The notes under the pieces were generated by a model. That model was not told where the DNA came from and searched no databases. It was given only the letters and a program-made list of their open reading frames with translations. The position numbers and the translations under genes are program-made. From Campylorhamphus procurvoides (taxonomy: Eukaryota; Chordata; Aves; Passeriformes; Dendrocolaptidae), in the NCBI GenBank assembly GCA_013396655.1, contig WBMV01004992.1, positions 62,001 to 126,000 of the forward strand: a DNA stretch of 64,000 bases, given 5' to 3'. Positions within the stretch are counted from its first letter, which is position 1. Each line of letters starts with the position of its first letter. Of the stretch, positions 38,892 through 52,050 are shown one piece after another.

Positions 38892-38920
38892 AAAAAAAAA
38901 AAAAAAAGGAAAGAAAGAAA
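38892..38920 (+). repeat. poly(A) run followed by GAAA units
   Basis: About fifteen A residues are followed by GGAAAGAAAGAAA. It is low complexity; no retroposed gene body is visible upstream. Confidence 0.8.
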
Positions 38921-39200
38921 ACCAGTCAAAAACAATGCTGTATGGATTCAATTTTGAGTCAATAAATTGTTGATTAATCTGGCTCATGGTGTGTATAAAC
39001 TCAGGCTTAGTTCTACTGGTAATCATCTCCAGAGTGCCATATAGCTGCATGCTTTCATTTCACACCAAGGGAGCAGGGATTAAATCCCTAATGGAGAAGA
39101 CATATAAACAGTTTTAGTCTCCACAACAAGCACAATCCCCATGGCAGCATATTTGTGTATACAGTACGTGAACCTGTGGAGAGGAAGGAGGCACTGGTTT

Positions 39201-39260
39201 TAAAAAAAAGAAAAAAAGAAGAAGAAAAACAAAAAAAACAAAACAAACCAAAAAAAAAAA
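39201..39260 (+). repeat. A-rich low-complexity tract
   Basis: A runs are broken by G (first half) and by C or CC (second half). The overlapping minus-strand open frames here are Phe/Leu-rich translations of this tract and are not genes. Confidence 0.85.
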
Positions 39261-40151
39261 GGGAATGGTGACAACAGAAATGAGTGAGGGCGAAACCCAA
39301 GTGGAGCGGACAATAAGTTTAGCAGGGTGCATTGCTGTTTGTTATTCACATACCGGCTGTACTCAGGTGGCATAGTATGAAATATCTCTCCTGCTCTGAG
39401 TGACAACATATGTGTGGTGACAGTCTGAGACAGTGAGCTGTTATGTGCAGCCGTAAACTCCTAACAGCTACCCGTGTTCATTACTGTGCTGCCCTGACCA
39501 TTAGGCAGTTTTCTAAAATGTAGTTTTGCCCAGACTGGTATTTTCTATCACATAATCTTCACAAAGCTGTCCCACGATCTCTAGTATAGCAGTGTTAAAC
39601 ACATTGTATTTGCAAGGCTTTCTTTTTTCTCAGAGAATTTTAATCCCATTTATTGGTAACTAGCTTTTAAAATGACATTTTTCCTTGCTGCATTTAGCTT
39701 AGTCCAAGGGGAAAAAGAAAAAAAAAAAAAGATGCCAGATGTCACAGGGCCAATAAGCAGGTGGGCCGAAGCTTCTGTACCAATTCAAACTGGCACCGCA
39801 TCAAACCTGGTGGGTATAACCTTTAATTCAGTGCTTCCCTGGCACCAGATCTAGTGCCATCTGCTTAGCTTTGCTAAGCTGTGCTTGTTTCTGTGCAGGG
39901 ACGATGCCAACAATGCAAACTGTCTCCTACATGTGCAGGGAATCATCGGTGCAACTAGTTTTTCAAGACCCATATGGTGGCATCTGCAAATGCACACTGT
40001 CAGCATTGCTACTCGTACCACCCTTCGTGTTTAAGAATGGAAGGAGAGAGCCCTGCTTTGCAATTCACATCAAGCTGAAAGGATATTCTCTGTGCTCCTG
40101 TTTTTAAGGGCAACCCTGGGATGAAGGGAACATGTAGCTTTAAAAGAGAAA

Positions 40152-40180
40152 GCAGTTTAGAAATCAGGCAGTTTAGAAAT
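40152..40180. repeat. short tandem duplication (16-bp period)
   Basis: GCAGTTTAGAAAT is present twice with a 16-base offset. It is a local duplication with no other visible role. Confidence 0.8.
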
Positions 40181-43100
40181 GGGAACTGGGTAGAATCAAG
40201 TAACAGTTGGGGAAAAAAAGAGATGATTTTGTGGAAACCCTCTTAACTCATTGCGTGAAAGCATCCTCAGTGTAGTTAAAGCCAAAAAAAATTACTGTAT
40301 CTTAACTCTTGGGTCTATGAAATAGGTTCAGTTCCAAGTCACTCCAAGGCATGGACACTTCCACTTGCAGGAATAGATGCTGTCCTATCACCCCTTCTCT
40401 ATGAGGTGGTACCATCAGAGGGATGAACAGGTCAGAGGGACAGAATAGTTATGGCTCCAGCACATCTATTTTGGTGCTTATTCCAGGCACTAAGAGCAGT
40501 TACTGACATGGAGTAGGGAATGAAATGATAAATCTATGCACACAGATCAGCAAACCAGAGCTATTAAAACTCATTTCAAGATCTCCAGTTTAAGTTTCTC
40601 TTTGTTAGAGAGCAGCAATGCCTCCTTCCACCTGCAAGGACAGGTGTGGGCATGGCCAGCTGATGCCTCCTCGCCTCCCCTCCCCTCTCCCTGCTGCCAC
40701 ACACTGTCCTCGAGAGCACAGGATTTCCAAGCACTTTGCACAGTCAACAGGTGTGTGTGGTGGTTTGGAGGGGAAGGACGGAGAGACATCATCCTTGCTC
40801 ACACCTCCGAGCATTGGCTTGGCGTTTTCCACTCCTTCATAATTTGGCTACTCAGACATTGCCACTGGCTCTGACACATTACCACCTATCACTAATGTCA
40901 GTAAGCAAATTCTTGACACACTGCTCTGCCAACCATCATCAAAACACATCTGTGCAGTCAGGAAAAGTACAGGTAGACCACAACGAGCAGCTCTCCTTAC
41001 TGAAAAGTGAATTGCTCTCATAGAAGGACAGAAAAATTGACACTGAGATGTTTGAACAAAGCCCCTTCCTTTGGATGGCACATGCTGTGGTGGAATGGTT
41101 AAATACAAATAAAAGGAGCTTTTTGGTGGAATAACTTTCCACATTTGATTTCATGGAAACTTTCTATCTATCTAGCAGTCTTCAAAAAAATCTCATTTAT
41201 ATAGAGCAAAACTCTACCTGACAGAGTTGCTTTAAAGAAAATCCTTCTTTTTTTGCTACATGTTCCTCTGATCCTCAAACAACTCTGTAACATTTTTAAA
41301 TTAGGAAAAGATTAACCCAGCAGTTTGGGAATTATGAAGCCTGCTACCATTTTCCTTTAAAACCTTGTGCAATTCTCTACTCCTACAACAACATGGGCTC
41401 CCCGCTCCTTCCCCTTCAGTGTCATTGCACTCCCACTCCATCAGTAGTATTGCCTTCTCTGGGTCAAATTCTGCTTATAGGTCAAAGAGGGGGAAAAATT
41501 ATTCTTAATTTGCATGAAAGTTATGAACCTTCACTAATTCATGGCTTTGTTTCTAGATGTTTGGGTAGAATATGCAACAAACTATGCCAGTATAACTTAA
41601 TTTTTAATTCTACCAGCCAGGTTGTCTTCCCTTTATTTAGTGTAAGATAATTGATCAGAACCAAACACAGCTGCAAGCCATGTCACTGATAATGAATGAG
41701 GACTTTTTGTTGCTGTTATGAACTTGCAGATATCTTTAAACTGTGACCTTTAAATCACACTACTCCTAAACTGCCTTTTTTTTATTTTTACACTCCATAT
41801 GTTCCTTTCCGTGACATTCTATCTTCTGAAAAAATTATAATTAAAGATTATAACTAATAGAAATTAAAATCTCCTTTATGAAAAGACCAACTTCGTTTGG
41901 GCAGAAAGATACAAGTAGAAGAAAGATTCATTTATTCCTTTGATACACTGACAAAGAATTTATGCCATGCTAATCTGTGTCTGAGTGTCAGATTATAATT
42001 TCTTTCTCTAAAAAAGTTCACCATGATTAGTATACAACCTTCATGATATTCCTGGTCTCATCATGTACACTTCCACAGACAGACAAGAAAAAAATTGTAC
42101 CTGTTGCAAGTTTGATACAGATGTTGCTAGTGCATTGCAGAAAACAGTTAATTGCCCAAACCCACTGCTTCACTGCTAAGCAGCATTTTTGTTTTTACAA
42201 GGAAAGATTACTTGCAAATACTCCCTCTTGTGATCAAAGCTAGAAAACCAATGGAATCATTTCCCACTGGTTCAAATCTTTCTGATCAACATTGTGCAAG
42301 TGTTACAAATAGCCTGCATACTGGATTTTCAAGCCCCTCCATTATTTGTTCTTGTAAAAGTGATGGTTAACTTTCAGAGACATTAAAAAAGGTTTGTTCA
42401 TGTCCTGATGAGACATCGCATATGCTGAACTTTATATATCGTTTCATTATTCATGTGAAGAGGACATATTTAAAAGGATGTATTTGTTTCTTATTTCCCA
42501 GTTGATAAGACCATATTTTAAAATGGCATTGGTGGGTGAGTCTTCAAGGAAATAATGGAGTGTTTAAAACAACAACAATAAAAGTTCCTTTTTATATCAT
42601 AATATCTTCACTGAGTTAAAAAATTGCTTTATTTTGACATAAATACCTTCAACCTTGAATTTCATCCACTGAACAAGGGTAGCTGTGGGACATTAGGAGG
42701 TTCACAATACAACACCTGCCTTGGACTTTCCACAAGAGTGATTAAAATGCATACAACGATCTAAAAAATAAAAACAAAATACATAATCCATGTTTTAAAG
42801 GGCTGTTAAACTCCTTTCTTCTGCTTAGCCCAAAAGAGATGCTGGCCATAGAAAATTCACTTTAACCCTGTGAAATGCCAGTTGGGTCCTCATTCAGAAA
42901 ACCCAAGCTTGCAAAAATCCAGCTGTATATCTTAGTTAATTTTTATTTTTCATGAAAATGTTAATTAGGCCCCTAGTTGTGCCTGATGCAGAATTAAGTC
43001 TTAAATTTAGTGTCCTGATATTTCACTGAGAGTTTACCACTAGTGGATACTCATTGTTTACCTCACGGCTCTCTAGATGTGCTCACCCATTGGTTTTTTT

Positions 43101-45406
43101 CTAGCAGATACCATGGAAGAGAAATTACACTTCATAAACCAATTCTTAGGAATGGTTTGATGAAGAAAAATCTTTTGTTTTGTTTTAATGAGGAGAAAAT
43201 ATTGGTTAAAGACAAAAATTAGCTAAGGATATTAGAAATTAAGTACCAAAACTTTGACCATTTATACAATTTTACACAACTCTAGTTGCCCATTCCAGCT
43301 ACCCAAGGCAAATTAAAGGGAGCCATGATCACTTATGCTTTTCTGTGTGGATACCAAAACCATGAATGCATCTGGATTTGTTTGTCTTTCTATAAATTAC
43401 CACACGAAATATACATGCACTATTGCACAGCCAGTGAAGTGTCTCTATCCTGAACTATGGCTGACCATGTCTCTGGAGGATTCCAGTCCTACATGTCACA
43501 TTCCTTTCCTTGCATTCCAGTGCAGAGGTTTACCTGGGCTTTTTTCCACTGTATTTTCTCCTGAATGTTCTTCTGGATTCTTTTACAAACACCACTGAAG
43601 TGCCTGAATCCATAAAAAGCTTTTGTACACTACTTTATTCCTACATATTATATGTGATCTACATTCTACATCGAAACATATAAAAAAAGCAGTCATGCCT
43701 TGGCCAGTTTTCTTCCAGGGTCCTCAAGGCTCAGTAACAGTGTGTCACATGCTCAAGAGTAAGAAATGATCAATAGAATGTGCCCCCAGTATTTTTGTTC
43801 AGCTCACTTGTTCATGTCAAAACATTCATATCAAATCATTTATTTCCTTTCTGTAAGCAACAGCTTGCCCTTGGTTTGTCTTAGCTTATAAATGAAAAAG
43901 CCCCATATTAACCAAGTAGAATAGAACATACAAGGCACAGCCCCTCAGCCCATGCTTTGCTAGAACACCAGACTTGCATTTCACAGTAAACAATGGTTAG
44001 GGTAAAACCCTTTAGTGCTTTTCACACTCCACTGAATACTGTTCTAGTGCATTTTCTTCAGGGGCATTATAAAGCACACACAAGAAAGAGTCCCTGAGTT
44101 TTGCAAGTTGGGAGGATGGCAAGGCTGGCTCCCTGCAAGCAGGGCTGACCTTTCTAAAGCATTTATTCTGGTGTACCAGAGGCTGAATAATCTGAGAGAC
44201 AGACATAGAGCACATATAAATAAATGAATCACACAGAGGAATATGAAGATTGCCATGCAGGATATGCCTTTTGCAACCTGTTAACCCTTTCTGCAGAAAA
44301 TTTATGGACAAAAATGTTGTGTTGATAGCTCCAGTCATCTGTGCTAACTCTACCATAACTTCATCCATGTGGAGTGAACTATGTCTTCAGCAATGTCTGG
44401 AATGTTCCAACATCTGCTTAATTTGTTTCAGAAATGCCAGCAGTGTCACAAAAATGTTCATCTACACAGAGTTGTACAGGGTCTCAAGCTCTAATAAATA
44501 TTGCCACTTATTAATCAGTGGCATTCATTTTTGTATGTTTAAACTGATTGAACACAATGAACAACAGAGACAAGAAAAGTATAATCCCCATTGCTGTTAC
44601 ATTTCCATTTAAACAGATGTTTCCTTTCCTTGTTTTACAGACTGGAAGAAGTAAATTAGTTGCAGAGTTTGACAACACATTTTTTGCAGCAGCTTACAAA
44701 CTGTTTAAAATCACTAAGCAGGAGTATTAGCATTACATTTGCTCCAGGGCTACCATGGTGGTGAAATAGGTTTACAGGCACTTCCCTAAAGCCTATGAAT
44801 GATTCAAATCACTTAATCTGCAAAATCATATATACCTGCCCTCTCTCAGATATTACATGCTATGCCTATCTGTGAGAAGGAATATCCACAAGCATCTAAA
44901 GTATAGTCTTTATTTTTATTGAGTAGAATTCCAGCTCTGAACGGGATCACTTGCCAACTACTGTAGAAACGTATAATCTCTGTTCACAAAAGATTTATAC
45001 TAGAATTGTAAATCAAAAGGCAAAAGGAAGATGGAGTCAATGAACAAGAGTACCAGAAAATCAGGAGAGGTTGTACTGTCTTAGAACACTGAGATACTTA
45101 ACCACCCTCAATTTTTAGACAACCAGGCATACACTGATCTTATCAGAGTGTGCGTTTATCCTGTGCTGTCCATTCCTCATTGGCAAAACCAGTTTGTTCT
45201 GCTGATGACTATGCTCCAGCCTGACATGCTATCTGTCCCCACCCCAAAAGAATAATGACTATCAAACCAGCCTGAGAACAAAATCCTAGCATTTAATTGT
45301 GTAACAAATGCATCTCACAAAAAAAGCAGAATTTCTGAAATGCAGTTGCACTGTCAAACAATTATAGACAAACATTGAAAAGCACAGACGGAACATATTT
45401 ATATAC

Positions 45407-45411
45407 AAGGT
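45407..45411. repeat. 5-bp target site duplication, left copy
   Basis: AAGGT immediately precedes the TG start of the solo LTR, and the same five bases follow its 3' end at 45844-45848. A matching 5-bp pair is the expected footprint of retroviral-type integration. Confidence 0.75.
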
Positions 45412-45843
45412 TGTCCTGGTTTTGGCCAGGACAGGGTTAATTTTTGCAGTAGCCAGGAGGGGCATGGATAGGACCAAGAAGTTCTTGTATAGTGCTTCAT
45501 GTAATTTTGGGGGGGAATGGAAGAAGGGCTTCATTCCAGGTCAGGGTAGCATGTGGCAGTCATGTATGGTCGGCTCCCTGTGGTGAGCATTTGTGCTTGC
45601 CCCTGTTATACACTTTTGTTATTAATATTGTTGCTGTTAGTGTTCATTTTCTTACCTCATTGCTGGTTCCAGTAAATTGTTCTTATCTCAACCCATGATT
45701 TTTACCTGTTGTGGCTCCAATTCTCCTCTCCAGCCCACCACAGGGGAGGGGGAAGGGAAGGAGAGAGTGAACGAGCAGAACATGGTTTGCAGTGGATACG
45801 CTGGAAATACTAAATTGGAGAATATCATTCCTAAACCACAAAA
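45412..45843 (+). mobile_element. solo LTR of an avian endogenous retrovirus
   Basis: The element starts TGTCCTGGTTTTGGCCAGGA and continues with CAGGGTTAATTTT, a start I know from a widespread bird LTR family. Towards the 3' end it carries CTTATCTCAACCCATGATTT, then CCAGCCCACCACAGGGGAGG, GTGAACGAGCAG and a final TAAACCAC, in the same order as that family. It is about 430 bases long, apparently with an internal deletion relative to the longer family form. The last bases read AAAA where the family ends GACA, so the canonical CA end has decayed. AAGGT flanks both sides, which fits ERVL-type 5-bp duplication. No internal gag, pol or env sequence is present, so this is a solo LTR left by recombination. 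It reads on the plus strand. Confidence 0.85.
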
Positions 45844-45848
45844 AAGGT
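45844..45848. repeat. 5-bp target site duplication, right copy
   Basis: AAGGT here matches 45407-45411 on the other side of the solo LTR. Confidence 0.75.
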
Positions 45849-48800
45849 AGATTGCCATACTTCCAAATGTATGTCTTTCAAAGAAGAATGCACAAAACCT
45901 TGCATTTAATTCCTGTCCTCACATGCAGCACACACTGGGTTATGTTGTGCAGAAAACTTTGAAGATGGAGGCACATGAGTAGGGTAAATATCCAAAGGTC
46001 AGGTCAATCAGTAGGAGTTTGCACAGAGGCAGATGACCAATTCTTGATATGTATGAACAGGGAAAGGTTTGGGCTGAGGAAACTGAGATACAGTTCTTTT
46101 GGAGAAGGTTGAAGTATTGTGACAAATTAATTCTCTCCCTCTTTTGCTGCAAGCTACATCCTCACAACCTTTGAAGAAAGTGAAAGGAAATTCTATTCTG
46201 CTACAACTTCAAACCCTTGCTGCATGGCAGTAACACTTGCATGGTGTCAAGGACTATCTGGTCTATTAGCCTTCACACCCCTAGGATACTCGTAGTTCAA
46301 AAGATTGAACCAAAGATTAAAAACATCCATTCTGCACCCATCCTGAAGTATGTGAGATAAACCACAGAAGTGGAGATAGAGCAGACAAGAGAGCTACACA
46401 TTATGGAAGTGGAATCAATAACTCTGTTTCCTTAGATCAGAAGTTTGCTACACCGAACAAGCAATGCCCTTTTTGTAATTGCTTTTGTCTTTCCCAAGTT
46501 TGCAACTTCAGTGTAGTCTCAAAGAAAACTCAGACAAGGAAAAGTCTCGGCAGTACATGTAACAGCTTAGTTGGTGCAAGGGAGAGAGACACTGTGGAAT
46601 TATAACAGGATAATGAGGTCTCAGAGAAGTCTCCAGATGATGAGGAAACTCAAGCAGACTAAACCTGTTGAAAAACACACTCTTTTATCCACTTCTGCAT
46701 TTGAACTGCTTCGCCCATTAGGAGAAGGGCATAAAAATTCAACCTTCTGTCCTGCTTACCTACCTGGAGGTTGGCATTAACCCTCTCAAGATATGTTATG
46801 CGGAAAATGCAGGAGACAGAATATCTGCTCCTTACAGCAGAATATTCATATCAGAGACAGCACAACCATATGACTGAGTAAATGAAAAGTCTGGGACACA
46901 AGATACATAAGGAGAGAGTCAGAATCATTTAGGATGTGCTGAAGTCTGTGGGGAGAGAGCCTGTTAAGAGGGAGAATTCCAGAAAAGCATGGTTGAAGTT
47001 ACAGCAGGAACACAAGGACAGGAAGGTACTGGTCCATTGGTAAATACGCCTTGATCTATACCAGCTCTGGATTTGAACTTGGTATTATATCTAAAAGAAA
47101 GGCAAAGAATAAATAGTATTTAATTTGTTTGAATGAAACTATAATACATAGGAAATGAGACTTGAAATCTGACTAAAAAGCCAACTATCCCACAGTAGAA
47201 TAAATATAGATTACATACACGCAATTTAAATTTCAACACCCAAAGTAACTCTCACAGAACCTAAGAAACCTGCAATGCAGCTAGGTGCTCTATGCGAACC
47301 CGTTCCACACCTCTGTAGATTTCTATCCAAAGAGAAGCTGCAGTGAAAGGAAGAGAAAGCTGAAGTAGTGTGGGTGTAGGTCCAAGACAGGACCAATCAC
47401 CTGTAAATTATTTGGAAAAAAACCCCAAAACAAGCACCCAAACATAAAAACTCCCAACAATGGTAATGACAAAACAGGAAAAGAAATTGAAAAGCAGTTA
47501 AGTGGTGCACTCTGAAATGTCTCCGCTGAATTATGATAAGTATGTATTAGCTGCAGTATGTTTATCTATGTCCACAAGAGAGGATTAGCTGCAAACATTC
47601 TTCTGAGATAAACCAGAAATATTTGGTGCTGGCACTGTTAATTTTATGTCATATGCAGGTGTTTGGAGTATGTGTGCAGCTTCCTCATTGGTTTTGATCC
47701 AGGTATTTCCACTGAGAGCATTTTTACATACTACGTGTGATTAGGTACATAGACAAATGGCAAGCATTCTGTGCACCTAGCAAAAAAAGCTTAAAGGACT
47801 TCTGTGTGTTAAAGGCAATGCATGTAAATACTCCCTTTGTAGAAAAACTTGGGGTCAGTGAATTTCACCCGCTTCTAGTTGGCAAGTATCCTCACAGGCT
47901 GAGCAATGCAGTGCTTCATGCAGAGGGATGACAGCGCAGCTACCACATTTCTGATAGGAGAGACAGCACCGTGTGAGCAGAGACTTAGTGGGTCTGTGAG
48001 GTTTAGGGGCCTTGGTTAGAAGGGTAGGTGAAAACAGACTCTGGTATCTTTGCAATGCACTTGTGCTGCACTACACCTCTTTTCCCAGCCCACTGCAATT
48101 TCTGTTCTGCCCTAAATGGCTTCACGCCAAGTCAAAATCTGCTGTTTGTCACCTCCCACCTCTTCTTGTTCCCAAAGCTCTTCAGCTCAGCTATCCTCCA
48201 AGGGCCCCGCTTTCCTGACCCTCTTGATATGACAGGCCTGGAAGATTTCTCTAGTGACTTTGAAAGGAACCCGCCTTGGTTCTGTTTGGTGTCTTTTCAG
48301 TCCACTGCATCTAAATGTAGTAGCTGTAATTTAGCAGTAATTTAGGTGTTTATTTCAGAAGGGTGCTCTATGTGCCAGCAAAAATCTAGGCACAATTTTG
48401 ATAACTAAATTCAATACCTGTGATGTTGTCTTAGACCCCTGAAATTTTGCAACTGCACATTTTTAGCTTCTCCAGTTTTCACTGAAAAGAAACATATTAC
48501 AGTTAAAGGATCTATCTAAATAAGTAATTTCCTACATCAACAAACCTAATTTGTCCTATCACTTACTAGTATTTCATTCTACCAAATTGTAAATTGTGCT
48601 TCTCCAGCAGTTCCTGCTGTCCCATAAATCTCTTGATGTATGCTACACTCATCTAGCAGCTCTCCACCTTCAGACTGATTCGTGTGTAAGGCCTCTATAT
48701 ACTTTTATCCAGGGATCACCACATGTTTTCACAGGTTGCTTCCGTCTGCTGAAAGCCACATTCTCAACCCCTATGCAATATGACTTTTTGTTTATATGTA

Positions 48801-50639
48801 GTTTACAGTGTTTTGGGTGGTTTGGGTTTTTTAAATCTTCACATGTCAGTGTTCCAGTTTCTGAAACTTACTATTGCATTCTGTGGTGTAATGAGACACC
48901 TTGAAGTCCCCAACTATTTATCTACCTGCACCCTTCTTCACTGCACCTGCCTTCCAGCACTCCCACTGAAATCTTGAATTTTCCATTAGATCACATTGGT
49001 TTTTCATGACTAGGGACCATGAAATTAATTCCATTCTTGTTTTCTTAAAAGGTCACATTTAACTTCTCATTGCAGTTGTGCAACTTTCAGATGAAGTCAC
49101 CAAGGATTTTTGGCACTAACCTCAAGATGAAAGAAGTGTATTTCCAAACATTAAGGATTACAAGTTACTGATAGATTTCAATGAATTATGGATCTACTTC
49201 TGTATCACTTGAGTTAATGGGAATTTTACTTATAGCTATGGCTGGAAGTCCATATGGCTTTCATTAATTGTAAGGCTAGAAGCAATAAAATTCAGAGCAA
49301 TTTCCATTAAATAATACACAAAGTGGACAAAGGTTTACCTACATTACTTACACAGCAAGAATATGTGTATATTACCACTTGAAGATAGTCGTCTGACATA
49401 CTTAATCTGCTCATAATTAAGGGAATGGATTTACTAGTGCTGTCAGAAATGAAAAAGAACTATAGTCTTATTAAACTTATAGGCTTAAATCTTCCTGATT
49501 TTTATTCTGAGTTCTGTAAAGTACAACAAAAAATAATTTCAAATTCTCCATATAAAAATACAGCATTAAAATATTCTGTTGTGCATCTTAAAATGCCAGA
49601 ACAGAACAAAACTACCACAAAAATTAGTTAAGAGAAACTAAAATAGCAGCCCAGACATCTCTGTGGTCTTAATTCTGCAAACTACTTATTTTAGCATGTC
49701 CTTTAGCTCTTCCACACTAATCACGGCACTTTAGCACACAACTAACCATAGGTCATTACCAAGTGTTTCAGTAACAGAAATGGATATCAAGGTTGAGATC
49801 TGACATACTAGAACAACAAAAAAAGTTTGCTACCTCCTCACTCTGCTCAAGACTTTGGGACTACCAACCCAAACCATTTTCTCTTCCTAATTTAGTCAGT
49901 GCTAAAAAACGCCTCATAAATCTGTAAAGCATCTTACTTACTTATCAGGTCATACCAACTTCTAAGACTGAGAACCATATTGAATAAAGTGGTTTTTAAA
50001 TCTCTAAACAATTTAAAACATTTTATAAACTTTTTAAAAGTAAAACTTTTTCAAATAAAACTTTTTTAAATTTTTGCTGTGTTCTTCTATTTACATGAGG
50101 ACTCAAGTTCCATGAAATTTCAAAACTTTATTCTGTAATTATCTGGCAACTTTTCATTCCCAGTTCAACCTTCAAGTATGGCCTGGTCTACTCATAACTA
50201 TTGCCTTTAAGAGTTTTGTCATATTCACAAACAGACCTTTCACTTGATTTTTCATTCGCCTACTGGACAGCAACATGCTATCTCCCATTTCTTTTTCCCT
50301 ATGAGGTAAACACACCATGATCTTCTGATTTCTTATGAAAACAATCCTGCCTTTCTTCCAACAACCATTATTCCAGTTTGAACTTATGTGTCTTAATATC
50401 AGAATTGCAAAAGTGTCTCCGTATGGTAATATTGTATCTTCAGGCTGAGACATGAGGCTCAGCTGATTTACCTAAGGGCAGGGCCTGCCACCTTCTCGGA
50501 AACAACCCTTGGATGTCTTAGACATATCCTAAAACTGATGAAGGTACTTTGGTCCCTCTCCTCCTCTGCCGTTTCCTGCCCTTGAACTTATCAGAGTTCT
50601 TTCTAGTTGCCCTTCTAAGTGACTGCCCTTGAACATTTT
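45849..50639. other. non-coding AT-rich stretch, no gene recognised
   Basis: I see no exon, RNA gene or recognisable transposon here. There is an A/C-rich tract around 47417-47460. The minus-strand open frame at 50172-50453 has no recognisable domain. It adjoins the old CR1 fragment that follows and could be an unrecognised part of it. Confidence 0.5.
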
Positions 50640-51560
50640 ACTATTGAATTACGGTTCTTTTCTACTATTTCAGTCCCCTAGGTAACACATCTTCCTGCAT
50701 TATGCTTCAATCCCTTCCATACTGACAAAACCTCCAATTTTGTCTCATTACCACACCACCACTTTTTATGCTTTTGTCATTACTAAAGCTATTAAGGGAA
50801 GATATGGGCAGAGGAATAAGTTACCAGAGGGAAAATCAGAACACATCATTTACTGTGCAGCAACTGCCAATGTGCATCCTACTACTTTTAGTGAAAGAGA
50901 GGGGCTGTCTTCTATTTATCATGGGGTAGTGAGGGGCAAGTGTGTTGAGAGAAATAGCTAATGTCCTTAAGCTGTGATCTCACACTCTTGCCCATGATAG
51001 TCATGGAATTGATTAGGTATCCTTAATCAGTCCCTAATGATCCCTCAAGACTTCAGGATACCTCCTCCCAGAATGATGATCCCCTTTAAGCACAAACCAC
51101 TGCACGATTATCTTACTCTCATTCAGCTCTTTACCTCTATTTTGTAAGTTTCCTGCTAATCCCCATTCTCCCTAGTGCAATCAGTAAATTCCAGTGGAGC
51201 ATTACGTTAGATGCCTTACTGAAGTCCAGGCAGATTTGACCTACCTTACTTCCTAGTTAAGTCAGTCAGTTATATCACTGAATATCAAGCTAATTCCGGA
51301 AAAAAAGTCGCATTTTAGCTCACTTACCTTCATATCTTTGTTTATATTTTCCTTCCAAATTTATTCCAAACTGTAATCACAGTTCAGGTAAAACCAATGA
51401 ATGACTAATTGACCAAATAACTTTTTCTCCTTTCTTAAGATAGGTTCATACTTCCAGTTCTCCTTTAATGATCCCCATCTTTTAAAATAATTTATAACAA
51501 TAATAGCTATCAAACTATAATTGTTTCATGGGACATAATTAAGGGCATGTTTACTTCTGA
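50640..51560 (-). mobile_element. ancient CR1-type LINE, reverse-transcriptase fragment
   Basis: Read on the minus strand, this is a strongly decayed piece of CR1 ORF2. The clearest block, near 51195-51250, translates to ICLDFSKASN, corresponding to RT motif A (usually YLDFSKAFD), with its Asp kept. Towards the element's 5' side, plus-strand CTTCCAGTTCTCCTTTAATG and CCCCATCTT (51456-51485) parallel the segment before motif A in the family. Towards the 3' side, around 50728-50750, the block that should read FADDTKL reads roughly CGNETKL, so both catalytic Asp residues of motif C have been replaced. Motifs A and C are about 150 bases further apart than usual, suggesting an insertion between about 50800 and 50990. 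Ends are approximate. It is older than the other CR1 copies in the window. Confidence 0.65.
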
Positions 51561-51820
51561 TGCTTGATGAAACTAAACTTTTCAGACTTTGAGTCTATCT
51601 CAATTGTGGAGATTTCAGATTATCTTTTTACCTTGAATAACTTGATTAATTCTTGTTAAATCTTGAAACTTGAAATATTAGTTATTTGCCCTTGGCAAAA
51701 ACTGAAAAAGAAAAAAATCATTTTGCTTTTGGTCCATAGCTAAATCTTAACCTCTACACAGAAGTACGGCTTCTTCTATCGTCCTTTTGTTAGCTTTACT
51801 ACAGTAACCTCCTGCTATTT

Positions 51821-52048
51821 CATAGAATCATAGAATACTAGGTTGGAAGGGACCTCAACAATCGTGTAGTCTAAACTTTCTTGGCAAAAGCATGGTATGG
51901 ATAACATAGCCCAGCATCCTGTCCAGCTGAATACCAAAAGTTTGCAGTGTTGGGGAACCCACCACTTCCCTGGTGAGATTATTCCAATGGCTGATTGTTC
52001 TCATTGTGAAATATTTTCCTCTTGTGCCCATCTAGAATCTCTGCAGGA
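51821..52048 (-). mobile_element. CR1 LINE, short 3' end
   Basis: The plus strand starts CATAGAATCATAGAATACTA, then GGTTGGAAGGGACCTCAACA, the reverse complement of a CR1 3' end. The body then matches CR1 for about 200 bases (TTGGGGAACCCACCACTTCC, then ATTTTCCTCTTGTGCCCATC and AATCTCTGCAGGAG). It is 5'-truncated and abuts directly the next CR1 copy. The different body sequence shows the two are from different CR1 subfamilies. Confidence 0.9.
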
Positions 52049-52050
52049 GT

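Larger units (their letters stand above)
37251..45406. other. non-coding stretch, no gene recognised
   Basis: No gene is supported. The stretch contains a poly(A)/GAAA run at 38892-38920, an A-rich tract at 39201-39260, and a short duplication of GCAGTTTAGAAAT (40152-40164 and 40168-40180). A mildly GC-richer patch near 40610-40850 gives several overlapping open frames on both strands without any recognisable protein. The open frames around 44012-44612 also lack known domains. Confidence 0.55.

Noticed and set aside
39088..39409. Phe/Leu-rich minus-strand open frames that look like membrane proteins
   Set aside because: They are translations of the T-rich complement of the A-rich tract at 39201-39260. 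The hydrophobicity is an artefact of low complexity.
40536..41154. Several overlapping open frames on both strands
   Set aside because: They arise from a locally GC-richer, stop-poor patch. No coding signature is visible in any one frame.
44012..44612. Opposed open frames of 118 and 120 codons
   Set aside because: They overlap on opposite strands and resemble no family. Low confidence that either is translated.
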